From NCBI GenBank assembly GCA_001778285.1, contig MFGL01000001.1, forward strand, positions 1,905-16,877: a stretch of DNA of 14,973 nucleotides, in the 5' to 3' direction. Made by a program: the position numbers and the translations under genes. The notes under the pieces are model-generated. The model had not been told where the DNA came from, searched no databases, and saw nothing but the letters and a program-made list of their open reading frames with translations. Origin of the DNA: Candidatus Falkowbacteria bacterium RIFOXYC2_FULL_47_12. Lineage in GTDB: Bacteria > Patescibacteriota > Patescibacteriia > Patescibacteriales > XYC2-FULL-47-12. This document shows, one piece after another, positions 1 to 5,433 of this stretch (the stretch's first letter is position 1; the number at the start of each line of letters is the position of its first letter).

Positions 1-207
1 CACGGGGACGGGCTCTCAACCGTCTACGGCCACGTTTCGCGCATTGACGTCAGTATTGACCAGTACGTGGTTCAGGGGCAGGTAATAGGCCTTTCTGGCG
101 CCACACCGGGCACGCCGGGAGCCGGTCCGCTGACAACCGGCCCGCATCTGCATTTTGAAACGCGCCTCAACGGTATTCCGGTGAATCCATTGAATTACCT
201 GCCGTAA
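1..207 (+). CDS. M23 (LytM-type) peptidase, C-terminal part, 5' end outside window
   Basis: Frame 1 is open from the first base to a TAA at 205-207 and gives 68 residues. They contain the end of an M23/LytM zinc endopeptidase domain: a YGH motif near residues 9-11 and GPHLHFE at residues 47-53, where the HxH pair (H49, H51) is the usual zinc-binding and catalytic signature. The chain ends in PVNPLNYLP, a typical short tail for secreted M23 proteins. Family members cut peptidoglycan cross-bridges or, when degenerate, activate other cell-wall hydrolases outside the membrane. The other zinc ligands and any signal peptide lie upstream of the window, so whether the enzyme is active cannot be judged. 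The family assignment is firm; the substrate is not known. Confidence 0.88.
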   Translation, partial: HGDGLSTVYGHVSRIDVSIDQYVVQGQVIGLSGATPGTPGAGPLTTGPHLHFETRLNGIPVNPLNYLP

Positions 208-221
208 CACGCAAGTCTGTC

Positions 222-266
222 ATTGCGAGCGCAACGAGCCCTGCGGGGCGAGTGGAGCGTGGCAAT
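222..266. repeat. Palindromic intergenic repeat (cattgcgagcg... type)
   Basis: The arms ATTGC (222-226) and GCAAT (262-266) enclose a GC-rich centre with CCC-TGC-GGG at 240-248. A T-run follows at 273-278, so on the + strand the element could also act as the terminator of the M23 peptidase gene. I recall closely similar 'cattgcgagcg...ggcaat' elements scattered between genes in many bacterial genomes, which suggests a REP/MITE-like family. Only one copy is visible in this window. Confidence 0.6.
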
Positions 267-280
267 CCCGTCTTTTTTAG

Positions 281-685
281 ATGTTCATGTTGGTTGTTAT
301 GTCCGACGAGGTTCACGAACTCATGATAAAAAATATCTGCAGCTACGCCTGCAGACTTTTAAAATATCCGGATTTGAAAGTAAAAACCATGCAGCGCCTG
401 CGTCCCGTAGGAAAAAATAGGGGATACGTCATGGGGCACACGAGCATCGCCTCGCAAACTATTACGCTTGACCTCTACACCGCGCGCCAGCGCAAGCCCA
501 AAAAAATTTCTGCGATTCTTGCAGTGCTCGCTCATGAAATTACTCATCACCAAAAGCCGCCGTATCGGCAGTGGCATCACGGGCGCTGGATTGCACGCCA
601 GCATTTTCCGAAATTTTATACGCAAGTGAATAAGAATATGGGGGAGCTGAAACAAGATGAGCTGTTAGGAAAATACTTCACATAA
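281..685 (+). CDS. Small HExxH putative zinc metalloprotease
   Basis: This 134-residue protein has a zincin-type motif, AHEITHH, with H85, E86 and H89 in the HExxH arrangement. It is followed by a basic, aromatic segment with H99-H100 before GRW, either of which could be the third zinc ligand. The spacing (HExxH, then about ten residues, then HHG) recalls SprT-like and minimal gluzincin domains, but there is no C-terminal cysteine zinc ribbon and I cannot place the family. No signal peptide or membrane segment is evident, so it is probably cytoplasmic. A TAG stop lies directly before the ATG at 281, so the start cannot be further upstream; ATG 299 is an alternative. Neither start has a Shine-Dalgarno site. 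The gene lies between a palindromic repeat and the cytidine deaminase promoter. Substrate and role are unknown. Confidence 0.7.
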   Translation: MFMLVVMSDEVHELMIKNICSYACRLLKYPDLKVKTMQRLRPVGKNRGYVMGHTSIASQTITLDLYTARQRKPKKISAILAVLAHEITHHQKPPYRQWHHGRWIARQHFPKFYTQVNKNMGELKQDELLGKYFT

Positions 686-686
686 T

Positions 687-715
687 TTGACAGAATATAA
701 ATTTTCTGTTATCCT
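687..715 (+). promoter_or_regulatory. Sigma70-type promoter for the cytidine deaminase gene
   Basis: TTGACA at 687-692 is a perfect -35 box. It is followed by a 17-bp spacer and TATCCT at 710-715 as the -10 box. Transcription should begin near 722, giving a leader of about 35 nt that contains a strong ribosome binding site, AAGGAGGT at about 744-751. The -35 box starts two bases after the stop codon of the upstream gene. Confidence 0.8.
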
Positions 716-756
716 ATAAAATTCTTTTAAAATATCCTAATTAAGGAGGTATAATC

Positions 757-1305
757 ATGCTCTACAAACATAAATTAGAGTATGAAAAACAAAAAGCCTC
801 CTTAGTAGAGGGGGCTAGAGAGGCGCTAAAACATGGCATCTCTTATCGTAATTTTAACGTAGGCTGTACCGTGCTTGCCTGGTCCGACCAAAAACAAGAA
901 TACAAGGTTTTTGTCGGGGCCAATTTGAAGGCAGGCGCCGGTACAGTGAAAGTTTGCGCGGAACGGGTGGCGATTATGTCAGCTGTTTCCGCGGGCTACA
1001 GTTTTATTGCAGCTATCGTAGTGTGCGGTGAGTCGCAGAAAGACGAGGCGAGCGGCATTGAGTCGCCCACACTACATCCCTGTGATGTCTGCAGGGAGAC
1101 CCTGTATCATCTCATCGTCCACGATGAGAGGTTTGAAACAGTCGTAGAGTTCGACACAATTCTACTGACTGTTCATAAAGATGATACAGGGCGGCAGGAG
1201 GAAATGACGTTGCGGGAATTATTTGACATTCATTCCTGCGATTATCTTCTTGCAGAAGAAAAGCCGCAAACATTGCGGCAAATTCTTTTGAAACGAGAGT
1301 ATTAG
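757..1305 (+). CDS. Cytidine deaminase-like protein
   Basis: The 182-residue product carries the zinc-binding signature of the cytidine deaminase superfamily: CAE at residues 67-69 (C67 as zinc ligand, E69 as proton shuttle) and PCDVC at 108-112 (C109 and C112 as ligands). The segment YRNFNVGCTVLA near residues 30-41 matches the substrate-binding FxVGAA region of tetrameric CDAs. The family converts (deoxy)cytidine to (deoxy)uridine in pyrimidine salvage. Homotetrameric CDAs are usually about 130-150 residues, so the 40-50 residue C-terminal tail, including a conserved-looking second half, is long; a blasticidin-deaminase-like or other nucleoside deaminase is possible. The ATG is fixed by a strong AAGGAGG seven bases upstream. 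The gene is monocistronic, with its own promoter and terminator. Confidence 0.87.
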   Translation: MLYKHKLEYEKQKASLVEGAREALKHGISYRNFNVGCTVLAWSDQKQEYKVFVGANLKAGAGTVKVCAERVAIMSAVSAGYSFIAAIVVCGESQKDEASGIESPTLHPCDVCRETLYHLIVHDERFETVVEFDTILLTVHKDDTGRQEEMTLRELFDIHSCDYLLAEEKPQTLRQILLKREY

Positions 1306-1307
1306 TG

Positions 1308-1342
1308 ACGGGTGGAATATTGTTTATTTCCACCCGTTTTTT
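1308..1342 (+). terminator. Rho-independent terminator after the cytidine deaminase gene
   Basis: A perfect 10-bp stem, ACGGGTGGAA (1308-1317) with TTCCACCCGT (1328-1337), has a 10-nt loop and runs into six Ts (1337-1342). It starts two bases after the TAG stop. On the minus strand no T-run follows the hairpin, so it should act on the + strand only. Confidence 0.93.
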
Positions 1343-1553
1343 ATTCCCCAAAATTAAAATTATTGCAATAGGGCTTAGGATGACAGCTTTGAGCGGGCAA
1401 ATTAACGCCGTCCGGGCAAACCGCGCATTGTTCCACGTATCGGCCGCATTCATCCAAAGTTAGTTGTTCACAAGTTACTTCTTTGGCTTTGCCGCAGCCA
1501 GCAATGCTAATTGAAAAAAATAATAATAGGGAAGTGATAAATAGTATTTTCAT
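1341..1553 (-). CDS. Small cysteine-rich putative lipoprotein
   Basis: The 70-residue protein begins with MK and a hydrophobic run (residues 3-18), then a lipobox-like SIAGC that predicts cleavage before C20 and lipid attachment there. The mature part is only about 50 residues with six further cysteines (C28, C36, C43, C46, C57, C63), enough for three disulfides or a metal site. It contains a CxxC pair (C43, C46) and proline-rich stretches. The pattern resembles small disulfide-stabilised extracellular domains, but I do not recognise a specific family. It follows the recombinase gene by 26 bases on the same strand and is probably co-transcribed. It converges with the cytidine deaminase gene, its stop lying inside the T-run of that gene's terminator. 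The ATG lacks a clear Shine-Dalgarno site. Confidence 0.68.
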   Translation of the reverse strand: MKILFITSLLLFFSISIAGCGKAKEVTCEQLTLDECGRYVEQCAVCPDGVNLPAQSCHPKPYCNNFNFGE

Positions 1554-1579
1554 ATTTTTTGTTTCTAAATTCTAACTTC

Positions 1580-2635
1580 TTACTTTCTCATCCTGTTTCC
1601 TCCATGAAACTTCCGGTGCACGTCCGCCAATTGTTTATTAGTCACATGCGTGTAAATCTGCGTCGTCACAATATTGCGATGGCCTAAAAATTCCTGCACC
1701 AGCCGCAGGTCAACGCCGTTAGCGAGCAAATCCGTGGCGTAAGAATGGCGGAGGGAGTGCGGCGACATCATAACCGGCAAGCCGGCTATTTTTATGTATT
1801 TTTTAACGATATTTTCAATACTGCGCACCGACAGCCTTTTATCGCCGTTTTCAGCGCTATTTCTGCTATAAGATACAAATAGAGCTTTATCCATGTCCTC
1901 TCGCGAATTAAGGTACTTTTTGAGCCATTCCAGGGCTCGCTGGGAGAAATATACGGTGCGGATACGGCCGCCTTTGCCCTTAACAGCAATTTCCAAAAAA
2001 TTAACCCCTGGCTTAATTTTTAGCTGGTCGCGGTCAAGCGCGGTTAATTCCGCCACGCGCAGGCCGGTGGAAAATAACGTCTCCAAAATCGCGCGGTCGC
2101 GCAGGCCGGGCAGGGTAGAGGTATCAGAGGAGAGCAGGAGCTGTTCCACCTGCTCTAATTTTAAAAAGTTAATTTGTTTGTCTTCTTTGTCGCGCAACAA
2201 TTTTATTTTATCGGCCGGCAGAGAAATAATGTCTTTGGCCGCAAAAAATTTTAGTAAATTGCGCAGAGCGATGAGATAATAATTCTGTGTGGTTTTTTTT
2301 AAAGAAGCAGGCTTGCCCGCCGTAGCTTTAGCGAAGGCGGGGGATTTTAGCGAACTGCCTTGGCGGGCCAGAAATGTCCGGTAGCGGTAAATATGGTCTG
2401 CTGTCAGCTGATGCGGTTTTAATGCTAATAAACCATTTTCTTTCAGCCAGTTGCTAAATTTTAAAATAAACCGCCGGTAATTTTCCGTTGTTTTCGGCGA
2501 TAACCCTAATTCAATTTGGCAGTAGTCCTCAAATGGGGAGGCGGCAGGTCTCTTTTTGTTACTTTCGCTCTTAACTTCAGCTTCATTTTTATTTTGAGGA
2601 AGATATTTTATTATAGCTTGCGCGCTGTTTTGCAT
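1580..2635 (-). CDS. xerC: Tyrosine recombinase, XerC/XerD family, with inserted repeat peptide
   Basis: All catalytic residues of the family are visible in the 351-residue product: R193 (GLRVAEL), K221 in the beta-hairpin (VKGKGGR), H293 and R296 (SPHSLRH), H319 (LGHR) and the nucleophile Y328 (QIYTH). The N-terminal core-binding domain starts near residue 34. Family function is resolving chromosome dimers at dif sites at cell division; a single-Xer system or an integrase of an element are alternatives, so C versus D cannot be decided. The protein is about 50 residues longer than usual, because of a charged N-terminal extension (1-33) and an insertion near residues 97-111 encoded by a palindromic repeat, placed in the loop between helices of the core-binding domain. 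No Shine-Dalgarno site precedes the ATG. A structured ~95-nt element lies 18 bases upstream. Confidence 0.92.
   Translation of the reverse strand: MQNSAQAIIKYLPQNKNEAEVKSESNKKRPAASPFEDYCQIELGLSPKTTENYRRFILKFSNWLKENGLLALKPHQLTADHIYRYRTFLARQGSSLKSPAFAKATAGKPASLKKTTQNYYLIALRNLLKFFAAKDIISLPADKIKLLRDKEDKQINFLKLEQVEQLLLSSDTSTLPGLRDRAILETLFSTGLRVAELTALDRDQLKIKPGVNFLEIAVKGKGGRIRTVYFSQRALEWLKKYLNSREDMDKALFVSYSRNSAENGDKRLSVRSIENIVKKYIKIAGLPVMMSPHSLRHSYATDLLANGVDLRLVQEFLGHRNIVTTQIYTHVTNKQLADVHRKFHGGNRMRK
2311..2342 (-). repeat. 32-bp palindromic repeat inserted in frame in the recombinase gene
   Basis: On the minus strand this copy has CCCCGCC and GGCGGGCAAGC flanking a short centre and encodes PAFAKATAGKPA. 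It matches the copy at 5109-5140 at 29 of 32 positions (my hand alignment) but lies in the opposite orientation relative to the host gene. The outer CCCGCC/GGCGGG arms pair, so it forms a hairpin in RNA. Peptides of this type are, to my recollection, widespread in CPR proteins. Confidence 0.8.
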
Positions 2636-2653
2636 ATTAAATGTAAGAAAGGG

Positions 2654-2748
2654 GGCGGGTATGCGCTAAAAGAGCTATTGGAAGTTCCTGGGGAGGATCT
2701 CCCTTCACATAGTTTGGTGCATAGCCTTAATTTGAATGCGTACCCGCC
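2654..2748 (-). ncRNA. Putative structured RNA or leader upstream of the recombinase gene
   Basis: Read on the minus strand, GGCGGGTA (2748-2741) pairs with TACCCGCC (2661-2654) and the stem continues with a further GC/GC pair after one mismatch. Inside, GGCTAT pairs with ATAGCT (one G-U pair), and at the tip GGGAG-ATC-CTCCC forms a short hairpin. The whole is a long irregular hairpin of about 95 nt. Its first base lies exactly where transcription should start from the extended -10 at 2756-2764. The size and shape recall a small bacterial SRP RNA, but I do not see the conserved GGAAGGAAGCAGC segment, nor any known riboswitch core. It is either an independent small RNA or the 5' leader of the recombinase mRNA (ATG 18 bases after the stem). 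Short ORFs on both strands here look fortuitous. Confidence 0.45.
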
Positions 2749-2755
2749 AATAGTT

Positions 2756-2764
2756 ATTATAGCA
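2756..2764 (-). promoter_or_regulatory. Extended -10 promoter for the structured RNA/recombinase
   Basis: The minus strand reads TGC-TATAAT, a perfect extended -10 element. The expected start, seven bases downstream, coincides with the first G of the GGCGGG stem at 2748. No good -35 box is present at the right distance, as is common for extended -10 promoters. Confidence 0.6.
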
Positions 2765-2823
2765 TAAAAAAAGAAATGTACATAACTTCGCATAATATAG
2801 ATTAAGAGAAGTTAGCTATATAG

Positions 2824-2845
2824 AAAAACAGCGATCGCGCGCTGT
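2824..2845 (-). terminator. Rho-independent terminator after the 51-aa membrane protein gene
   Basis: On the minus strand ACAGCG (2845-2840) pairs with CGCTGT (2833-2828) across a 6-nt loop and is followed by TTTTT. It lies 13 bases after the TAA of the small gene at 2859-3014. The loop and stem contain GCGATCGC. Confidence 0.7.
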
Positions 2846-2858
2846 CAATCCTGAAATC

Positions 2859-3014
2859 TTATAATATCGTCATTCCCATGATATGCAATTCCGGCATGAA
2901 CAAAAGCATAATTTTTAGAATTAACAAAAAAATTCCAATGACAAAAATTATCGCGACAATTATTGCCAACGTAAATACCGTTTTAAAAAATTTTTCCATG
3001 CCAGTGCCGGTCAT
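2859..3014 (-). CDS. 51-aa predicted single-span membrane protein
   Basis: The product starts MTGTGMEKFFK and continues with an almost unbroken hydrophobic stretch from about residue 12 to 40, then a short methionine-rich tail (PELHIMGMTIL). This predicts one long or two short membrane segments. No family is recognised. Support for a real gene comes from context: an extended -10 promoter about 90 bases upstream, a hairpin terminator 13 bases after the stop, and no other coding explanation for the 223-base region. ATG at 2999 (M6) is an alternative start. Neither start has a Shine-Dalgarno site. It lies downstream of ftsQ but appears to be its own transcription unit. Confidence 0.6.
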   Translation of the reverse strand: MTGTGMEKFFKTVFTLAIIVAIIFVIGIFLLILKIMLLFMPELHIMGMTIL

Positions 3015-3077
3015 AGACTAAAATTTAAAAAATGAGTGGTAGATAGCAACCTCTTGCAAAAATTACTTTTAAGCAAT

Positions 3078-3090
3078 AGGGGAGTCCCCT
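3078..3090. promoter_or_regulatory. 13-bp perfect palindrome in the leader of the 51-aa gene
   Basis: AGGGGA-N-TCCCCT forms a perfect inverted repeat centred on 3084. It lies about 7 to 19 bases downstream of the expected transcription start of the small membrane protein gene. This is a typical operator position, but it could also be an RNA hairpin. The cognate protein is unknown. Confidence 0.4.
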
Positions 3091-3103
3091 GCCCTGCGTT
3101 AAT

Positions 3104-3112
3104 AGTATAGCA
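3104..3112 (-). promoter_or_regulatory. Extended -10 promoter for the 51-aa gene
   Basis: The minus strand reads TGC-TATACT. A weak AT-rich -35 candidate (TTTATT, 3132-3127) lies at 17 bp spacing. The predicted start near 3097 leaves a leader of about 80 nt before the ATG at 3014. Confidence 0.55.
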
Positions 3113-3150
3113 AAAATTTATAAATAAATAAACACACTGCTTACAATGCC

Positions 3151-4005
3151 CTACTTATAATAAATTTTATCCCCAAAGCGCAAGTCAATATAATTCAATT
3201 TTTTCAAATCATTGGGGCTGAATTTTTCCGTACGCAGAATATTTAATTTTTCAAGTTGTTTTTTCAGGTCATTCTCCACGTTGAAATAAACTTGCGGGCC
3301 GTCGGTAATGTGCATACGAATAGTTTTTTCCTGCTCGTTTATCAAAAATATGCCGTCGATAGCCGTCTCCCCCGCTTTTGTTTCCTGAGTCAATGCAAGA
3401 CAGAACAAAAGATACGTCTTATTCAGGGAAACTTTTTTTGTCAGGCCGCTCAGGCGGATGAGCGGCTGGTCAATCTCGTTTTTTAAAACGATAAACTGCT
3501 GCGCATTCAGGGCCAGACTCTCCACTTCGGCCAAAACAGTAAAATCAACATCAATGTAGTAGTAGCGGTCATTTTCCGACCAGACCGCAGCCGGTGTTTT
3601 TTCGGTAAAACTGACAGTAAGCGTGCGCGGCAAGTCTTTGTTGACACGCAAGTCAGCCACGTTGAAATTTTGAAAAATTTCATTTTTGACCTGCCGCTTG
3701 CTCAAGGCGAAGATATTTCGCTGGTTTAAAAAAAATAAGCGTTTTTTCTGTAACTGCGCGTCAATGATGCTGTAAATTTTGTGCTCGTCGATGAGTTCGG
3801 CGCCTTTGACGATAACGTTGTTAATTGTAAAATAGGCGTTAAAAAACAGCACCCAGATGAGCGCCCCCGCTATCAGCAGCGCGGCTAAGGCGAGCAGTTT
3901 TGTTTTGAGTGAGAACCGGCGAATTTTTTTGCGCCGCCGCCCGAAAAAAGGATTCTGATAGCTGCGCGGCGAGTAAATCCGCGGCGTGCGCGAATACCTC
4001 CTCAT
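3151..4005 (-). CDS. ftsQ: Cell division protein FtsQ/DivIB
   Basis: The 284-residue protein has the FtsQ layout: a basic cytoplasmic N-terminus (residues 1-35, rich in R and K), one membrane segment (about 36-56), then an extracytoplasmic POTRA domain that begins YFTINNVIVKGAELIDEHKI, followed by the beta domain with the characteristic LPRTLTVSFTEKTPAAVW near residue 125. FtsQ links the early and late divisome through FtsB and FtsL and helps control septal peptidoglycan synthesis. The length is normal for the family. The gene follows serS with only 8 bases between them and is almost surely co-transcribed from the serS promoter. The ATG is followed directly by AGGAGG, which encodes RR; this looks like a misplaced Shine-Dalgarno site, but no start codon lies at a suitable distance after it. 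Confidence 0.87.
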   Translation of the reverse strand: MRRYSRTPRIYSPRSYQNPFFGRRRKKIRRFSLKTKLLALAALLIAGALIWVLFFNAYFTINNVIVKGAELIDEHKIYSIIDAQLQKKRLFFLNQRNIFALSKRQVKNEIFQNFNVADLRVNKDLPRTLTVSFTEKTPAAVWSENDRYYYIDVDFTVLAEVESLALNAQQFIVLKNEIDQPLIRLSGLTKKVSLNKTYLLFCLALTQETKAGETAIDGIFLINEQEKTIRMHITDGPQVYFNVENDLKKQLEKLNILRTEKFSPNDLKKLNYIDLRFGDKIYYK

Positions 4006-4013
4006 AGGCTTAG

Positions 4014-5312
4014 CTATTTTTTCTTTTGAATAATTTTGAGACCGCCCGGCAAATACTTTTGCAAAACTTTGGGAATCACGATGCTGCCGTCAGCCTGCTG
4101 AAAGTTTTCCAGAATGGCGATAGGCACGCGAGTAAAGGCCATGGCGGTGCCATTTAAGGTATGAACTAATTTTACAGTGCCATCCTCATCTTTGTATTTG
4201 ATGTTTAAACGTCTGGCCTGATAATCCGTGCAGTTGGAGCAACTGGTAATTTCTCCCCAATCATTTTTCATCGGCAGCCACGCTTCCAAGTCGTATTTAC
4301 GGTAAGCCGGCCCGCCCAGGTCGCCCGTGCAAATATCCATTACGCGAAACGGGATGCCTAGCTCGGAATAGATTTCTTTTTCTATTTCTTTGATTTCCTG
4401 ATGCATCGCTTCCGACTGCTCCGGCGCGCAAAACACGAACATTTCCACCTTGCTAAACTGGTGCACTCTGTACAGGCCGCGCGATTCTTTGCCGTAAGCG
4501 CCGCCTTCTTTGCGGAAACAATGGGAAAAACCGGCGTATCGTATCGGCAAATCTTTTTTGTCCAAAGTTTTATTCGCTAAGTATCCTCCCAAAGTAATTT
4601 CAGCCGTGGCGATGAGTGCGGCATCTGCACCGGCTATTTCGTAAATTTGGTCTTCGTTGCCGCGCGGGTTGTAGCCGGTGCCTTTCATGGCAAAATTTCG
4701 CGCGATATCAGGTGTTGAAAACGGCGTGTAACCTTTGGCTGTCAATTTCGCCAGCGTATATTGTATCATCGCAAATTCAAGTAGCGCCAGCTCATTTTTT
4801 AAATAATAAAAACCGCTGCCGGAAACAACGGCAGCTGTTTCAAAGTCCAGCACATCCAAATTTTTTCCCAATGTTATATGATCTTTTGGCTCAAAAGCAA
4901 AACTGGTCGGCTCCCCTACCCGCTCAATTTCTACGTTCTCCGAATCATCTTTGCCCAGCGGCACGTCAGCATGAATAATATTGGGTACTTTGTCCAAAAG
5001 TTCCGCATAAGCAAATTCAATTTTTTCAAATTTCTTTTCTTGCACAGCAATATCGTCTTTGAGCTTTTTCCCCTGCTTGATTTGTTTAGGACTCGGCTTG
5101 CCCCCCTTCCCCGCCTTCGCCAAGGCTTCGGCGGGCAAGCCTGCGCGCGCTAACTCATTACGCTGGGCGCGCAGTTCATCAATTTTTACTTGCAGTCCCC
5201 TTCTCTCCTCGTCTAATTTCAATAATTCATCAATATCAACTTTGATATTTTTATTTTTAGCCGCTTCCCTTACTTTATCCTTATTTTCGCGGATGAATTT
5301 TATGTCCAGCAT
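4014..5312 (-). CDS. serS: Seryl-tRNA synthetase
   Basis: The 432-residue product is a class II SerRS. It has the N-terminal coiled-coil arm (about 30-105), the serine-site TAEITL (236-241), motif 2 as FRKEGGAYGKESRGLYRVHQF in pieces at 266-286, and motif 3 with NGTAMAFTRVPIAILEN (387-403). It charges tRNA-Ser with serine. The start MLDIKFIREN is canonical. At residues 57-72 a stretch encoded by a palindromic repeat is inserted at the tip of the coiled-coil hairpin, the part that contacts the long variable arm of tRNA-Ser. Total length stays near the family norm of 420-430, so the arm may have been trimmed elsewhere. It leads a two-gene unit with ftsQ and has a candidate extended -10 promoter at 5347-5355. 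There is no Shine-Dalgarno site. Confidence 0.97.
   Translation of the reverse strand: MLDIKFIRENKDKVREAAKNKNIKVDIDELLKLDEERRGLQVKIDELRAQRNELARAGLPAEALAKAGKGGKPSPKQIKQGKKLKDDIAVQEKKFEKIEFAYAELLDKVPNIIHADVPLGKDDSENVEIERVGEPTSFAFEPKDHITLGKNLDVLDFETAAVVSGSGFYYLKNELALLEFAMIQYTLAKLTAKGYTPFSTPDIARNFAMKGTGYNPRGNEDQIYEIAGADAALIATAEITLGGYLANKTLDKKDLPIRYAGFSHCFRKEGGAYGKESRGLYRVHQFSKVEMFVFCAPEQSEAMHQEIKEIEKEIYSELGIPFRVMDICTGDLGGPAYRKYDLEAWLPMKNDWGEITSCSNCTDYQARRLNIKYKDEDGTVKLVHTLNGTAMAFTRVPIAILENFQQADGSIVIPKVLQKYLPGGLKIIQKKK
5109..5140 (+). repeat. 32-bp palindromic repeat inserted in frame in serS
   Basis: This copy, read on the + strand, matches the minus-strand copy in the recombinase gene (2311-2342) at 29 of 32 positions. 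Both host genes are on the minus strand, so the repeat is inserted in opposite orientations: here the coding strand reads the complement and gives AGLPAEALAKAGKGG. Neither reading produces a stop codon. Confidence 0.8.
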
Positions 5313-5346
5313 ATTTATTGTCTGCTAATTGTTCGTATTAGTAATT

Positions 5347-5355
5347 GGTATAACA
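5347..5355 (-). promoter_or_regulatory. Candidate extended -10 promoter for serS-ftsQ
   Basis: The minus strand reads TGT-TATACC. There is no convincing -35 box. The expected start near 5340 would give a leader of about 28 nt before the serS ATG at 5312. Confidence 0.45.
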
Positions 5356-5378
5356 TTAATAAAATACTTTGAGAGGGT

Positions 5379-5401
5379 GGGAACTTACAGCATCAGTTCC
5401 C
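5379..5401. promoter_or_regulatory. Inverted repeat upstream of the serS promoter
   Basis: GGGAACT (5379-5385) and AGTTCCC (5395-5401) are perfect 7-bp inverted arms separated by 9 bases. The element ends just upstream of the region where a -35 box would lie. It could be an operator or the 3' hairpin of the upstream deoxyribosyltransferase-like mRNA; no T-run follows it in the minus-strand direction, so it is not a standard terminator. Confidence 0.4.
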
Positions 5402-5433
5402 TAAAAAGATAAAAGAGCAGCGACTAATTAAAC

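Noticed and set aside
2654..2748. The structured element as a tRNA, 5S RNA, SRP RNA or integron attC site.
   Set aside because: No GTTCRANYC T-loop, no 5S landmarks, no GGAAGGAAGCAGC SRP core, and no RYYYAAC/GTTRRRY ends.
2516..2793. Short ORFs on both strands over the recombinase upstream region.
   Set aside because: They overlap the recombinase gene and the structured element, and their composition does not look like protein.
3994..4003. AGGAGG next to the ftsQ ATG as a Shine-Dalgarno site for a downstream start.
   Set aside because: It lies just after the ATG and encodes RR; no ATG, GTG or TTG is at a suitable distance after it.
5371..5401. The + strand reads AGGGTGGGAACT, resembling the T-box element that precedes aminoacyl-tRNA synthetase genes.
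   Set aside because: serS is on the minus strand, so the match is on the wrong strand; no specifier loop or terminator/antiterminator pair was found.
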